Source: Hungatella sp. UBA5385
Lineage (GTDB): Bacteria > Bacillota > Clostridia > Lachnospirales > Lachnospiraceae
Length of the DNA: 64,000 nt
Assembly: GCA_002409995.1 (NCBI GenBank)
Contig: DHOR01000028.1
Coordinates: 62,001-126,000, forward strand
Reading direction: 5' to 3'
Shown here: positions 52,337 to 61,227 of the stretch, in pieces
Position numbering within the stretch: position 1 is the stretch's first letter
Layout: every line of letters begins with the position of its first letter
Program-made: the position numbers and the translations under genes
The notes under the pieces: model-generated
Told to the model about the DNA's origin: nothing
What the model saw: the letters and a program-made list of their open reading frames with translations, nothing else
The model's database searches: none

Positions 52337-53698
52337 ATGAATAAGAGAAGGTTTTTTATTATAGCAGCAATACTTGGAAGTATGATTTTATTTACAGGAT
52401 GCAGTAAAGAGAGTGCTGTTTCGGATAAGGACTCTAACCAGGAATCCAATCAGGTGTCTAAAGTGGAAACATCAGAGAAGAAGATTTTGACACTGTGGGA
52501 TGTGGTAGTACGTGATCCTCATCCAATCGCAAGAGATATGGTTATTTCCATGTATGAAAAAGAACATCCAGATGTTCAGATTGAAGTAACCACTCTGACT
52601 GGTGATATTAACCAAAAGATACAGTCTGCAGCAGTGGGCGGAACTCTTCCGGATATTATTTTTGTATGGAGTCCAGGAGATGTGACTACATGGGGGCAGA
52701 TGGGAATAACGACGCCTGTAGATGATATTGTGGAGGAATATGGGAAAGACTGGTGGTTGTCACAGCGCCAGCTGGAACAATATCAGATTGAAGGAAAAAC
52801 ATGGGGAGTGCCATTGGTGACATTTCCAACTACATTTTGGTATGATAAGGACGTTTTTATGGAAAATGATCTGGAAGTCCCCGAAACCTGGGACCAGTGG
52901 TATGAAACAGCACTTGCATTGACAAAAGATACAGATGGAGATGGGAAAAAAGATCAGTATGGATTGGTTTTAGGAATTGCTGAAGGCTGGCCTTATAGCG
53001 ATATAAGAGGGAGCAATGCTGATTACTGGTGGGATAAGGAGGGAAATCTGACAATTGGAGAAAAATGTATAGAGACTCTGGATTTCTTACGAAAAATGTT
53101 TGATGATACCTGCTATCCGGGTTCTGTATCATTCCAGAATGAAGGGCAGAGATTAGGATTTTTATCTGGGCAGGGAGCTACTATGGTAACCTCGATCTCA
53201 TTTTTAAATACGATTATAGAAGAAAAAGGATTGGAGTGGCTCCAGGAGGGGCATGTAGGAGTGGCTCCTATTCCCTCCAATGCTACTGCAGAAGAAGGTG
53301 CGGGTTCAGGTGCTTCTACACATGCAATTGGGATCATAGATGGTGATAATATTGATTTGGCAAAAGATTTTCTCCGTTACTGGTTAAGTGAAGAAGCTCT
53401 TACTACATACTTCAGCAATAATATTCCCGGTCATCTTCCACCATATTCTGTTGTATGGGACAATGATGAGTTTAAGGATGCCCATAAGGAATACTGGGAT
53501 ATTTATATTACGGGAAAAGACATTATTGCAACAACACAATGGTTTCCTTCTGCCGTTAAATGGGAGGCATTATTTAATGCAGATGGTGGAGATGGTAAAT
53601 TTGTCATGGCGAATGTAACTGTTGAACGTCAGGATTCAGAAACCATCGCGAATCAGTTGAAGAAAATAGCAGAAGAAGCAAAAGCGGAGATTGAATAA
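52337..53698 (+). CDS. Sugar ABC transporter solute-binding lipoprotein
   Basis: From MNKRRFFIIAAILGSMIL the protein is 453 residues; AGGGAG lies 9-10 nt upstream, while the frame before it has no site. The lipobox is FTGC at about 19-22. The mature protein has the family 1 pattern (LTLWDVVVRDPHP, LPDIIFVWSPGDVTTWGQ) with DKDTDGDGKKDQYG as a possible calcium-binding-like loop (sequence KDTDGDGKKDQYG). It serves the two upstream permeases. Confidence 0.92.
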   Translation: MNKRRFFIIAAILGSMILFTGCSKESAVSDKDSNQESNQVSKVETSEKKILTLWDVVVRDPHPIARDMVISMYEKEHPDVQIEVTTLTGDINQKIQSAAVGGTLPDIIFVWSPGDVTTWGQMGITTPVDDIVEEYGKDWWLSQRQLEQYQIEGKTWGVPLVTFPTTFWYDKDVFMENDLEVPETWDQWYETALALTKDTDGDGKKDQYGLVLGIAEGWPYSDIRGSNADYWWDKEGNLTIGEKCIETLDFLRKMFDDTCYPGSVSFQNEGQRLGFLSGQGATMVTSISFLNTIIEEKGLEWLQEGHVGVAPIPSNATAEEGAGSGASTHAIGIIDGDNIDLAKDFLRYWLSEEALTTYFSNNIPGHLPPYSVVWDNDEFKDAHKEYWDIYITGKDIIATTQWFPSAVKWEALFNADGGDGKFVMANVTVERQDSETIANQLKKIAEEAKAEIE

Positions 53699-53718
53699 GA
53701 AGACGGAGGATTCACTTC

Positions 53719-54867
53719 ATGAATCAGTATGAGGGGCACAGAAGGACCTTAGAAGAACAGGTGATTACAGAAATAGAATATTTTTTTCCAAGAGCAATAT
53801 ATCCCAGACTGCATGGTAAGAATGCTATCCGTGGATACCATGGTTATGGAGGGATTGTGGAAGTTGTAAAAATCAGTACAAACCAGGGGAGTACGGGTTG
53901 GGCTAGTCTTTGCAGAGAATACGTAGAGGCGAAAAAGGAAGAAAAGAATTTATTAGGAAAGAAATTGCTGGATGTTTTTGATCCTGAAACAGGCATACTC
54001 GATGATGCATTGGTTGCGTTTGATATTGCACTTCATGATCTGGCTGGAAAGATTCTGGGGATTCCGGTAAGCCATTTAATAAATCCCAATGCTGTTCAAT
54101 ATGTCAGGGTTTATGATGGCGCTATTTATATGAATGATATTATTTCTGAAGATAAATATTCTGGAATAGAGCAGATTTTAGAAGATTGCAGACACGATTA
54201 TGTATTAGGGTATCGTGATATGAAAGTTAAAATAGGAAGAGGCCATCAGTGGATGGAACATGATGCAGGTATGAGGCGGGATATAGAAGTGGTGAGGGCT
54301 ATACATGGAGCTTTGCCCGATGTGAGGCTGATGGTTGATGCAAATGATGGCTATACTCTGGAAGACTGCTTTACATTTCTTAAGGGGATAGAAGGAATTC
54401 CTGTATACTGGTTTGAAGAACCTTTTAGAGAAAAAATTAGCGACAATAAAAGGCTTAGAGAATTTATGAAGATTCATTCTCCAATCACATTGCTTGCAGA
54501 TGGGGAATCAATGACGGATATTCCATTATTGTTTGATCTTGCAGAGAATCATTTGCTGGATATCTGGATGCCTGATGTATGTGAATATGGATTTACAGCA
54601 TGGAGAAAACTGCTTAAGGAGCTAAAGGAACATGGTTATCTGGCTTCTCCCCATGCATGGGGGCAGATGTTGAAAACCCATTACTGTTCCCATTTAGCAG
54701 CGGCTTATCCTGAAAATATTCCAATTATAGAGGGGGTATTAGGAATTACAGAAGGGGTAAGATGTGATGGCTATAAGTTTGACAAAGGAATTATGAAAAT
54801 CCCATTGGAACCAGGGTTTGGAATGGAGCTATATTGGGCACCGACAATAGAAGGAGGTCGGTTATAA
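53719..54867 (+). CDS. Enolase-superfamily dehydratase (mandelate racemase group)
   Basis: This 382-residue barrel enzyme has K169 and K171 in DMKVKIG, metal ligands D207 (LMVDANDGY) and E233 (YWFEEPF), the third acidic site in LLADGES, and H312 in SPHAWGQ. A K-x-K plus His arrangement is typical of acid-sugar dehydratases of the mandelate racemase subgroup. It is the last gene of the LacI-controlled importer operon (20 nt after the binding protein), so it likely dehydrates an imported aldonic or uronic acid. Exact substrate unknown. Confidence 0.88.
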   Translation: MNQYEGHRRTLEEQVITEIEYFFPRAIYPRLHGKNAIRGYHGYGGIVEVVKISTNQGSTGWASLCREYVEAKKEEKNLLGKKLLDVFDPETGILDDALVAFDIALHDLAGKILGIPVSHLINPNAVQYVRVYDGAIYMNDIISEDKYSGIEQILEDCRHDYVLGYRDMKVKIGRGHQWMEHDAGMRRDIEVVRAIHGALPDVRLMVDANDGYTLEDCFTFLKGIEGIPVYWFEEPFREKISDNKRLREFMKIHSPITLLADGESMTDIPLLFDLAENHLLDIWMPDVCEYGFTAWRKLLKELKEHGYLASPHAWGQMLKTHYCSHLAAAYPENIPIIEGVLGITEGVRCDGYKFDKGIMKIPLEPGFGMELYWAPTIEGGRL

Positions 54868-54878
54868 GATAGTATAAC

Positions 54879-54916
54879 AACAGGAGCCTTATCTCCAATT
54901 AGATAAGGCTCCTGTT
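54879..54916. terminator. Bidirectional terminator
   Basis: AACAGGAGCCTTATCT and AGATAAGGCTCCTGTT form a perfect 16-bp stem with a 6-nt loop between convergent genes. Confidence 0.9.
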
Positions 54917-54923
54917 TAGTAAC

Positions 54924-56039
54924 TTACATCCAAAGAACCGGCAGCCTTACCGCCACATTCCTCCGCGCCTCCTCATCCTCTGATTCCAGAGGAAGAGACT
55001 CATAGAAGTCCAGCAACGGCTTCATTCCCAGCACACAGCCTGCAAAAACCATAAAAGAATTACGGGCTGGAAATGCATCATAATGCATCACATCTTTTGG
55101 ATAGGGCCAGGAGGATTTATCCAGAATATAGGGAGTGATAAATTCAATAGCCTTTTTAATTCCTCTGCCATCCTTAGTGGTATACTCCCACAAATTATCC
55201 TCAGGCTTAGACAGCAGCTGGCACAGAGAAACCATATTATCCACAACAAAAATAGAGTAATTATAAGGCTTTGTACGCCCTAATTCTCTTGGGAAAGAGC
55301 CGTCCTCTGCCATCTGTTTCATCAATACATGTTTGTAGTGCTCTCTGCAAAAATCTGCAATTCTCTCATTATCTGTAAATAGCGCAAAAGCAGCAGCCTG
55401 CACAAAAAAGCACACACTATGATTGTTGGTAGTATTCATTTCTGCAATGCCGTTTTCATCGGTCAGCATCCAGCCTAAATACCGGGCAAACCATTTCTTA
55501 AGACCTTTATAAATGTCCTCAGTCATAGCATTGGAGGTGGTAAGAACTTCAATGGCAAATGGCACATCTACAAGATGAAGTGTATCAATAATACCGATTC
55601 CCCGACCTTCGCAAATGCCTGGCAGTGCCTGGGCATATGACAGGTGAGGATTCATTTTTGTATCCTCATCAAGGAAAAATTCCTTCAGCATTCTTGTGGC
55701 AAAATCAGCATACTTTTCCTCCTTAGTCAGCTTGTAGGCATAGGAGAGATACACTACATTTGTCCGCATTTTACGCAGCATCATCCTGTGCCCGTTAAAA
55801 TTACCCGGATTGGTTTCTCCATCTCTGTGTATGTAGGGAAGGCCGTCCGGTGTATCAGGGTTGGGCCACCAGTAATCACCGTTGGAGTAATAATCATGGA
55901 TACCGCCGGCACTCCGCTCTGATACCATGTCTGTAATGTGGGGAATCGGCTCTGTAAGCGCAGCTTCTGCCTTTGAGATCACCCACTCCTGATGTTTAAA
56001 ATCAGGTGCAATCTTATAATTTCTTTGGTATTTTAACAT
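54924..56039 (-). CDS. Alginate-lyase-family polysaccharide lyase (PL38-like)
   Basis: From the ATG at the complement of 56037-56039 the protein is about 371 residues. It has no signal peptide and is likely cytoplasmic. It matches the alginate_lyase domain (alpha/alpha barrel): GDYWWPNPDTPDGLPYI, RRNLRTN-like RKMRTNVVYLSYAYKLT, and the catalytic-region motif EMNTTNNHSVCFFVQAAAF. Such enzymes cleave polyuronides by beta-elimination. The start has AAAAGGGG 11 nt upstream; GTG or TTG a few codons earlier are alternatives. It is downstream of the LysR gene on the same strand. A glucuronan-type or alginate-type oligosaccharide substrate is plausible given the UxuA-like gene nearby. Confidence 0.82.
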   Translation of the reverse strand: MLKYQRNYKIAPDFKHQEWVISKAEAALTEPIPHITDMVSERSAGGIHDYYSNGDYWWPNPDTPDGLPYIHRDGETNPGNFNGHRMMLRKMRTNVVYLSYAYKLTKEEKYADFATRMLKEFFLDEDTKMNPHLSYAQALPGICEGRGIGIIDTLHLVDVPFAIEVLTTSNAMTEDIYKGLKKWFARYLGWMLTDENGIAEMNTTNNHSVCFFVQAAAFALFTDNERIADFCREHYKHVLMKQMAEDGSFPRELGRTKPYNYSIFVVDNMVSLCQLLSKPEDNLWEYTTKDGRGIKKAIEFITPYILDKSSWPYPKDVMHYDAFPARNSFMVFAGCVLGMKPLLDFYESLPLESEDEEARRNVAVRLPVLWM

Positions 56040-56186
56040 TAATTTCAACACCCCTTTTTCAAATATTTTAATTCCCGGAAATTGTTGAGACTAATAATAC
56101 TATATAATTTTCAGAAATTCAATGATAATATTTGAAATAATCAAAAATTACCTGACACTTCTTATGATTATGGTGTGTTAAAAAAA

Positions 56187-57092
56187 TCACGATTTAAATA
56201 GAGGATGATGTTCAACCAAATTGATAAAATGCTGTTCCTCCTCTGTAAATCCCAAAGTACCAGAACAGATCAGACCATTGAATCTGGTAAGCTTTGGCTC
56301 AATAGAAAACCAGGTGATATCAAGTGCGGGGTCAATAATGGATTCAGGAATAAAGGCAACTCCGATATTATGGGTTACCATATTCCGGACAGTGGTCATG
56401 TTGCTGACTTCGCAGATAACATTGGGTTTAAAATCATTGGCTGCAAAGGTATTGTTCATCAGCGGACGAAAGCTGGAATTGGATTTGGTCAGAATAAACT
56501 GCTCTTTTCCAAAGTGTTGAATCAGCTGAGGAAAGGTTAGTCTGGCAGGTATGTCTTTATGAGCCTTCATAAATGGATTTTGATTGGAAACTGCAAAAAA
56601 GATTTCCTCCATCCGCAGAATCTTACGGTAACCAGGCAGGTTGTCCAGAGAATCTGTGGAAATCACTGCAATATCTATAGCCCCATCTGTAATTAATTTC
56701 TTTAAAATCTTATGATTCTCATCAAACATCTCGATGGTAGTATCAGGATATTTCAAATGGAACTGTGCAGTGATGGAGGTTACCAGCATGTTGCTCCATA
56801 TGGAATTCACACCTACCCGTATGTGAGTGGATGGAGTGGTGCCGCTGATTTTGCTTGTCATTTCCTCCTCCAGCTTTAATATCTGCTGTGCATAATCATG
56901 ATAAATAAGCCCTGCAGGAGTCAAAGTCAGATTGCCTTTCTGACGCAGAAACAGCAGAGTTCCCATCTCCTGTTCCAGCCGGCTTAAGTACTGGCTGAGA
57001 GAGGACTGGGAGACAAAGAGGGTTTCAGCAGCTTTGTTCATATTCTTTTGTTTGGCAATTTCCAGAAAATATAACAGGTGTTTTGTATTCAT
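56187..57092 (-). CDS. LysR-family transcriptional regulator
   Basis: The 301-residue protein has the LysR helix-turn-helix MNKAAETLFVSQSSLSQYLSRLE (18-40, quoted within limit as AAETLFVSQSSLSQYLSRLE), a PBP2-type effector domain with VGVNSIWSNM and IDIAVISTDSLDN. It is divergent from the Dpp-like operon and upstream of the alginate-lyase-type gene, so it may control both. The effector is unknown. Confidence 0.92.
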   Translation of the reverse strand: MNTKHLLYFLEIAKQKNMNKAAETLFVSQSSLSQYLSRLEQEMGTLLFLRQKGNLTLTPAGLIYHDYAQQILKLEEEMTSKISGTTPSTHIRVGVNSIWSNMLVTSITAQFHLKYPDTTIEMFDENHKILKKLITDGAIDIAVISTDSLDNLPGYRKILRMEEIFFAVSNQNPFMKAHKDIPARLTFPQLIQHFGKEQFILTKSNSSFRPLMNNTFAANDFKPNVICEVSNMTTVRNMVTHNIGVAFIPESIIDPALDITWFSIEPKLTRFNGLICSGTLGFTEEEQHFINLVEHHPLFKS

Positions 57093-57297
57093 AAGTCAAT
57101 TTTCCCTTTTATAAGATTTAACAATGTTGGTCCATAAGATAATGTGATGATAATCATCAATTTTAAATATTTGTGCAGTATTACTTTGTATGGTATGTTT
57201 ATCAATAAGAATTGTGCACAATGCAAATATGAAGTTTGTTTGTGTATGGAGAAAAATAATTTGACTCATTATAACATACAAAAAGGAGAAGAACAAT

Positions 57298-58242
57298 ATG
57301 GGGTCTTATGTGTTAAAAAGAACAGGTCAGATGGTAGCTATACTTCTTATGATCTCTGTTTTTATCTTTATGCTGGTGTCCATGATACCTGGTGATCCGG
57401 TTTATGCAATGCTGGGAGAAGAGGTTTCCCCAGAAGAATATCAGAGAGTTTATCTGGAGCTTGGGCTGGACAAACCGGTGATTGTCCGCTACGTTACCTG
57501 GCTGGGCAATGCACTGCAGGGTGACTTTGGACAGTCCACACAGTTTCACAAAGGAACCATTGAAGTATTAAGTGAAAGAATTCCCATCACATTGTTTTTA
57601 TCGTTTTCAGCATTTTTAATCAGCATTCCTCTTGGGATTTTCTTCGGGGTGATCAGTGCTGTATACAGAGGGAAGAGGACAGATACAGTAGTGACATTTC
57701 TGGCTAATATCACCGCCTGCCTTCCCCAGTTCTGGATCGGTCTTCTGGTGATGTATGTATTTGCCATGAAGCTGGGCTGGCTGCCTTCTTATGGATTTAC
57801 GTGGCCCTGGGATGATTTTTCAACTAGCATCAGACAGCTGATTATGCCCCTGTTCTGTCTCTCTCTTGGCGGTGTTGCAAGTATAACAAGGCAGACCAGA
57901 TCCAGTATGCTGGAGGTAATCAGGCAGGATTATGTAAGAACAGCAAGGTCCAAAGGGCTGACAGAGAAGAAGGTTATATTTATACACGCACTGAAAAATG
58001 GTCTGATTCCTGTTATTACGATTCTCGGCATGAGACTTGGCACAATGCTGGGAGGCTCCATGTTTGTAGAATCCGTATTCTCTATTCCCGGCATGGGTTC
58101 CCTGTTTGTAAAGGCAATTACCTCAAGAGATATTCCCGTAGTACAGGCATGTGTACTTGTAACAGCGCTGGTTGCCTGTGTCATCAACTTAATTACAGAT
58201 ATTCTCTATGCAGTAGTTGACCCGAGAATCCGTTTTGAGTAA
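57298..58242 (+). CDS. Dpp/Opp-type ABC transporter permease (DppB-like)
   Basis: This 314-residue permease has six helices. It starts MGSYVLKRTGQMVAILLMIS and contains the DppB signature RQTRSSMLEVIRQDYVRTAR with SKGLTEKKVIFIHALKNGLIP, quoted in parts. AAGGAGAAG precedes the ATG. It pairs with the DppC-like permease, whose gene begins 12 nt later. Despite the peptide-family name, relatives also carry oligosaccharides. Confidence 0.93.
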   Translation: MGSYVLKRTGQMVAILLMISVFIFMLVSMIPGDPVYAMLGEEVSPEEYQRVYLELGLDKPVIVRYVTWLGNALQGDFGQSTQFHKGTIEVLSERIPITLFLSFSAFLISIPLGIFFGVISAVYRGKRTDTVVTFLANITACLPQFWIGLLVMYVFAMKLGWLPSYGFTWPWDDFSTSIRQLIMPLFCLSLGGVASITRQTRSSMLEVIRQDYVRTARSKGLTEKKVIFIHALKNGLIPVITILGMRLGTMLGGSMFVESVFSIPGMGSLFVKAITSRDIPVVQACVLVTALVACVINLITDILYAVVDPRIRFE

Positions 58243-58254
58243 GTGGAGGAAAAA

Positions 58255-59109
58255 ATGGAAAGAAACAATAAACTGAAGAAATTTGTCCGAACATTATTTA
58301 GCAGAAAAATTGTAATAGGAGCCTTTGTGGTAGTTGTAGTTTTTATACTTGTGGCAATCCTTGCTCCTCTTTTAGCACCCTATGATCCCAATTATGCAGA
58401 TTTTGCAGCTTATCTTTCTCAGCCTACAAAAGCCCACTGGCTTGGAACTGATGCCTATGGCCGTGATGTGTTAAGCAGAATTATCTATGGAACCAGAGTC
58501 AGCCTGATTATCGGTGTACTGGCTGTCTGCATTGCCTGTATTATAGGCACCTTTTTTGGAATGATTGCCGGATATTTTGGAGGGATTGTAGATGATATTA
58601 TCAACCGAATGACAGAGGCAATCAGAGCAATTCCCCAGGTGGTTCTGGCTATGGCTCTTACAGCAGTATTCGGAAGCGGTATCCGCAATCTTGCCATCAT
58701 TCTGGGAATCTCCTCTATGGCAGGTTATGTGAGAATGATGAGAGGGCAGGTTCTGTCCATCAAACAGGCAGACTACATAATGGCAGGAAAGCTTCAGGGC
58801 AATAGAAACTTCCAGCTGATGTTTAAACATATTCTTCCTAACAGTATTTCACCCATTATCGTTATGATGACCCAACAGGTTGGAGCCACTATTCTCTCAG
58901 AGGCAGGGCTTAGCTTCTTAGGTCTGGGAATCAGCGCTCCTACGGCTTCCTGGGGAAGCATGGTCAGTGAAGGCAGGCTTTTCCTGCTGCAGAATCCGGT
59001 ATTTGCACTGACTCCCGGCATCTGTGTAGCTGTTCTGGTAATCAGCTTAAATATGCTGGGTGATGGAGTGAGAGATGCACTGGACCCAAGGCTGCGGGGA
59101 GAGATATAG
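58255..59109 (+). CDS. Dpp/Opp-type ABC transporter permease (DppC-like)
   Basis: From MERNNKLKKFVRTLFSRKI the protein is 284 residues; GGAGG lies 6-7 nt upstream, so an upstream GTG is rejected. Typical features are LGTDAYGRDVLSRIIYGTR and the inner-membrane loop SMAGYVRMMRGQVLSIKQAD and GLSFLGLGI. It completes the permease pair. Confidence 0.93.
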   Translation: MERNNKLKKFVRTLFSRKIVIGAFVVVVVFILVAILAPLLAPYDPNYADFAAYLSQPTKAHWLGTDAYGRDVLSRIIYGTRVSLIIGVLAVCIACIIGTFFGMIAGYFGGIVDDIINRMTEAIRAIPQVVLAMALTAVFGSGIRNLAIILGISSMAGYVRMMRGQVLSIKQADYIMAGKLQGNRNFQLMFKHILPNSISPIIVMMTQQVGATILSEAGLSFLGLGISAPTASWGSMVSEGRLFLLQNPVFALTPGICVAVLVISLNMLGDGVRDALDPRLRGEI

Positions 59110-59120
59110 GAGGAGATAAC

Positions 59121-61166
59121 ATGAGCGGAAAACATTTATTAGAGATAAAAGATATTGAGACCTGCTTTAAGACTGACGGGAAAATGGTCTGCGCAGTGGA
59201 CGGAGTATCCATGTATTTAAACCCAGGTGAGATTATCGGTATTGTTGGGGAGTCAGGAAGCGGTAAATCCGTAACCATGATGAGCATGCTGCAGCTGATT
59301 GCCTCTCCAGGTAAAATCACAGGGGGAGAGGTCTATCTGGAGGGTAACTCTAAAAATATGCTGGAATACGGTCCTCAAAGCGAAGAGATGAGGAAAATGC
59401 GAGGCGGAAAGGTCAGCATGATCTTTCAGGAGCCGATGACCTCTCTTAATCCTGTACTGACCATAGGATATCAGATTCGGGAAAATATTATGCTTCATCT
59501 TAAACTTTCCAAAGAGGAGGCAAAAGAGAGAACCATTCAGATGCTTAAAATGGTCAACATTCCGGATGCAGAGCAAAGGTATAACTACTATCCACAGCAG
59601 TTTTCAGGGGGAATGAGACAGCGTATTATGATTGCTATGGCTATGTCCTCAGAGCCGGAGGTTCTGGTGGCTGATGAAGCAACCACTGCCCTTGATGTGA
59701 CGACACAGGCACAGCTATTGGAGATGATCAGGGATATTGCCAAGAAAACCAATACAGCAGTGATTATTGTCACTCATAATCTGGGAATTGTAGCCAGATT
59801 TGCAGAGCGGATCTATGTGATGTATTCAGGCAGAGTGATGGAGAATGCAGAAGCTGGTGAATTGTTCGCTTCACCGGAGCATCCTTATACAAGGGCATTG
59901 TTAAGAGCTATCCCAAGGCTTGATGATCCTAAGGACAGAATCCTTATTCCTATTGACGGGCTTCCGCCTAATCCCGCCACAAGACCTGATTACTGTCCCT
60001 TTTATGACAGATGTGAATACCGTATGGATCGATGTAAGGAATGTAAAAGACCGGAATTGAGGGAAGTATCGCCCAATCATTATGCCGCGTGTCTTCTGAC
60101 TGAGGAGGAAAAGGCCGAGAAAGCGGCTGAAATCGCTTCTAAAACAATCAAGGAAGCACCACAGAAAACCATTGGAAGTGAATACTGCCTTGATGTGAAA
60201 AATGTGCGGAAGTATTTCCCGGTATACAAGGGAATCATGAAAAAGAAGGTGGGAGAGGTAAAGGCAATCGAGGAAATCACCTTTCATGCAAGAAAAGGAG
60301 AGACCCTTGGCATTGTAGGAGAAAGCGGCTGCGGTAAAACTACGCTGGCACGCTGTATTATGAGAGTCTATAAGCCGGAGGAGGGAGAAATCCTTTTTAA
60401 CGGCACAGATATTGCCGGTTTTACCGATAAACAGCTGCAGCCTTACCGTCCTAAGATGTCCATGATATTTCAAGATCCATTTTCCTCACTGGACCCAAGA
60501 CAGACGGCCGAATCCATTGTTGGAGAGTCTTTAAAGCTTCACAAGCTTGTTAAGAACAAGGCGGAGTATGATTCCAGAGTAGAAGAATTGTTTCGGATTG
60601 TAGGTCTTGATCCTGCACTGAAAAACAGAGTGCCTCATGAGTTCTCAGGAGGGCAGCGGCAGAGAATCGGTATTGCAAGGGCATTGTCTTCCAATCCGGA
60701 TATGATTATATGCGATGAACCTATTTCAGCCCTTGATGTGTCCATTCAGGCACAGGTGATTAATCTTTTGGAGGATCTGCAGGCGAAGCTGGGGCTTACC
60801 TATCTGTTTATAGCCCATGATCTGGCAGTGGTGAAACATATCAGTGACAGAATACTGGTCATGTATCTGGGAAGAGTTGTGGAAATTGCAGAGTGTGATG
60901 AGTTATACAACAACACCCTCCATCCTTATACAAAAGCTCTTCTTGCAGCAGTTCCTGTAGCTGATCCTGCAGTGGAGTCAAAAAGGGAGAGAGTTCCTAT
61001 CCGGGGAGAGGTTCCAAGTTTGACCAATCGTCCTTCAGGCTGTCCTTTCCATGACAGATGTGACAGAGTCACAGAGAGATGCAAAAAAGAAGTACCTTTG
61101 TTAAAAGATGTTGGAAACGGTCATATGACCGCATGTTTTCTATATGACAATATACCGGAACAATGA
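59121..61166 (+). CDS. Fused Dpp/Opp-type ATPase (DppD-DppF in one chain)
   Basis: This 681-residue protein joins two complete ATPase domains. The first (about 1-330) has Walker A GIVGESGSGKSVTM, signature FSGGMRQRIMIAMAM and Walker B EVLVADEATTALDV. The second (about 355-680) has GIVGESGCGKTTLA, FSGGQRQRIGIARAL and MIICDEPISALDV. Each domain has its own C-terminal oligopeptide-type extension with cysteine clusters (CPFYDRCEYRMDRC and CPFHDRCDRVTERC). The linker contains charged repeats (EEEKAEKAAEIASKTIKEA). Separate DppD and DppF proteins are the usual form; fusion resembles GsiA/YejF-type proteins. It powers the two permeases just upstream. Confidence 0.95.
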   Translation: MSGKHLLEIKDIETCFKTDGKMVCAVDGVSMYLNPGEIIGIVGESGSGKSVTMMSMLQLIASPGKITGGEVYLEGNSKNMLEYGPQSEEMRKMRGGKVSMIFQEPMTSLNPVLTIGYQIRENIMLHLKLSKEEAKERTIQMLKMVNIPDAEQRYNYYPQQFSGGMRQRIMIAMAMSSEPEVLVADEATTALDVTTQAQLLEMIRDIAKKTNTAVIIVTHNLGIVARFAERIYVMYSGRVMENAEAGELFASPEHPYTRALLRAIPRLDDPKDRILIPIDGLPPNPATRPDYCPFYDRCEYRMDRCKECKRPELREVSPNHYAACLLTEEEKAEKAAEIASKTIKEAPQKTIGSEYCLDVKNVRKYFPVYKGIMKKKVGEVKAIEEITFHARKGETLGIVGESGCGKTTLARCIMRVYKPEEGEILFNGTDIAGFTDKQLQPYRPKMSMIFQDPFSSLDPRQTAESIVGESLKLHKLVKNKAEYDSRVEELFRIVGLDPALKNRVPHEFSGGQRQRIGIARALSSNPDMIICDEPISALDVSIQAQVINLLEDLQAKLGLTYLFIAHDLAVVKHISDRILVMYLGRVVEIAECDELYNNTLHPYTKALLAAVPVADPAVESKRERVPIRGEVPSLTNRPSGCPFHDRCDRVTERCKKEVPLLKDVGNGHMTACFLYDNIPEQ

Positions 61167-61227
61167 CATTGAGTATTTTACAAGTAAGGCAATTACGCCT
61201 TTCTATAGATAAGGAGGAAAATTAAAT

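Noticed and set aside
59901..60473. Minus-strand open frame of 190 codons
   Set aside because: Antisense to the fused ATPase between its two domains; product has no recognisable motif.
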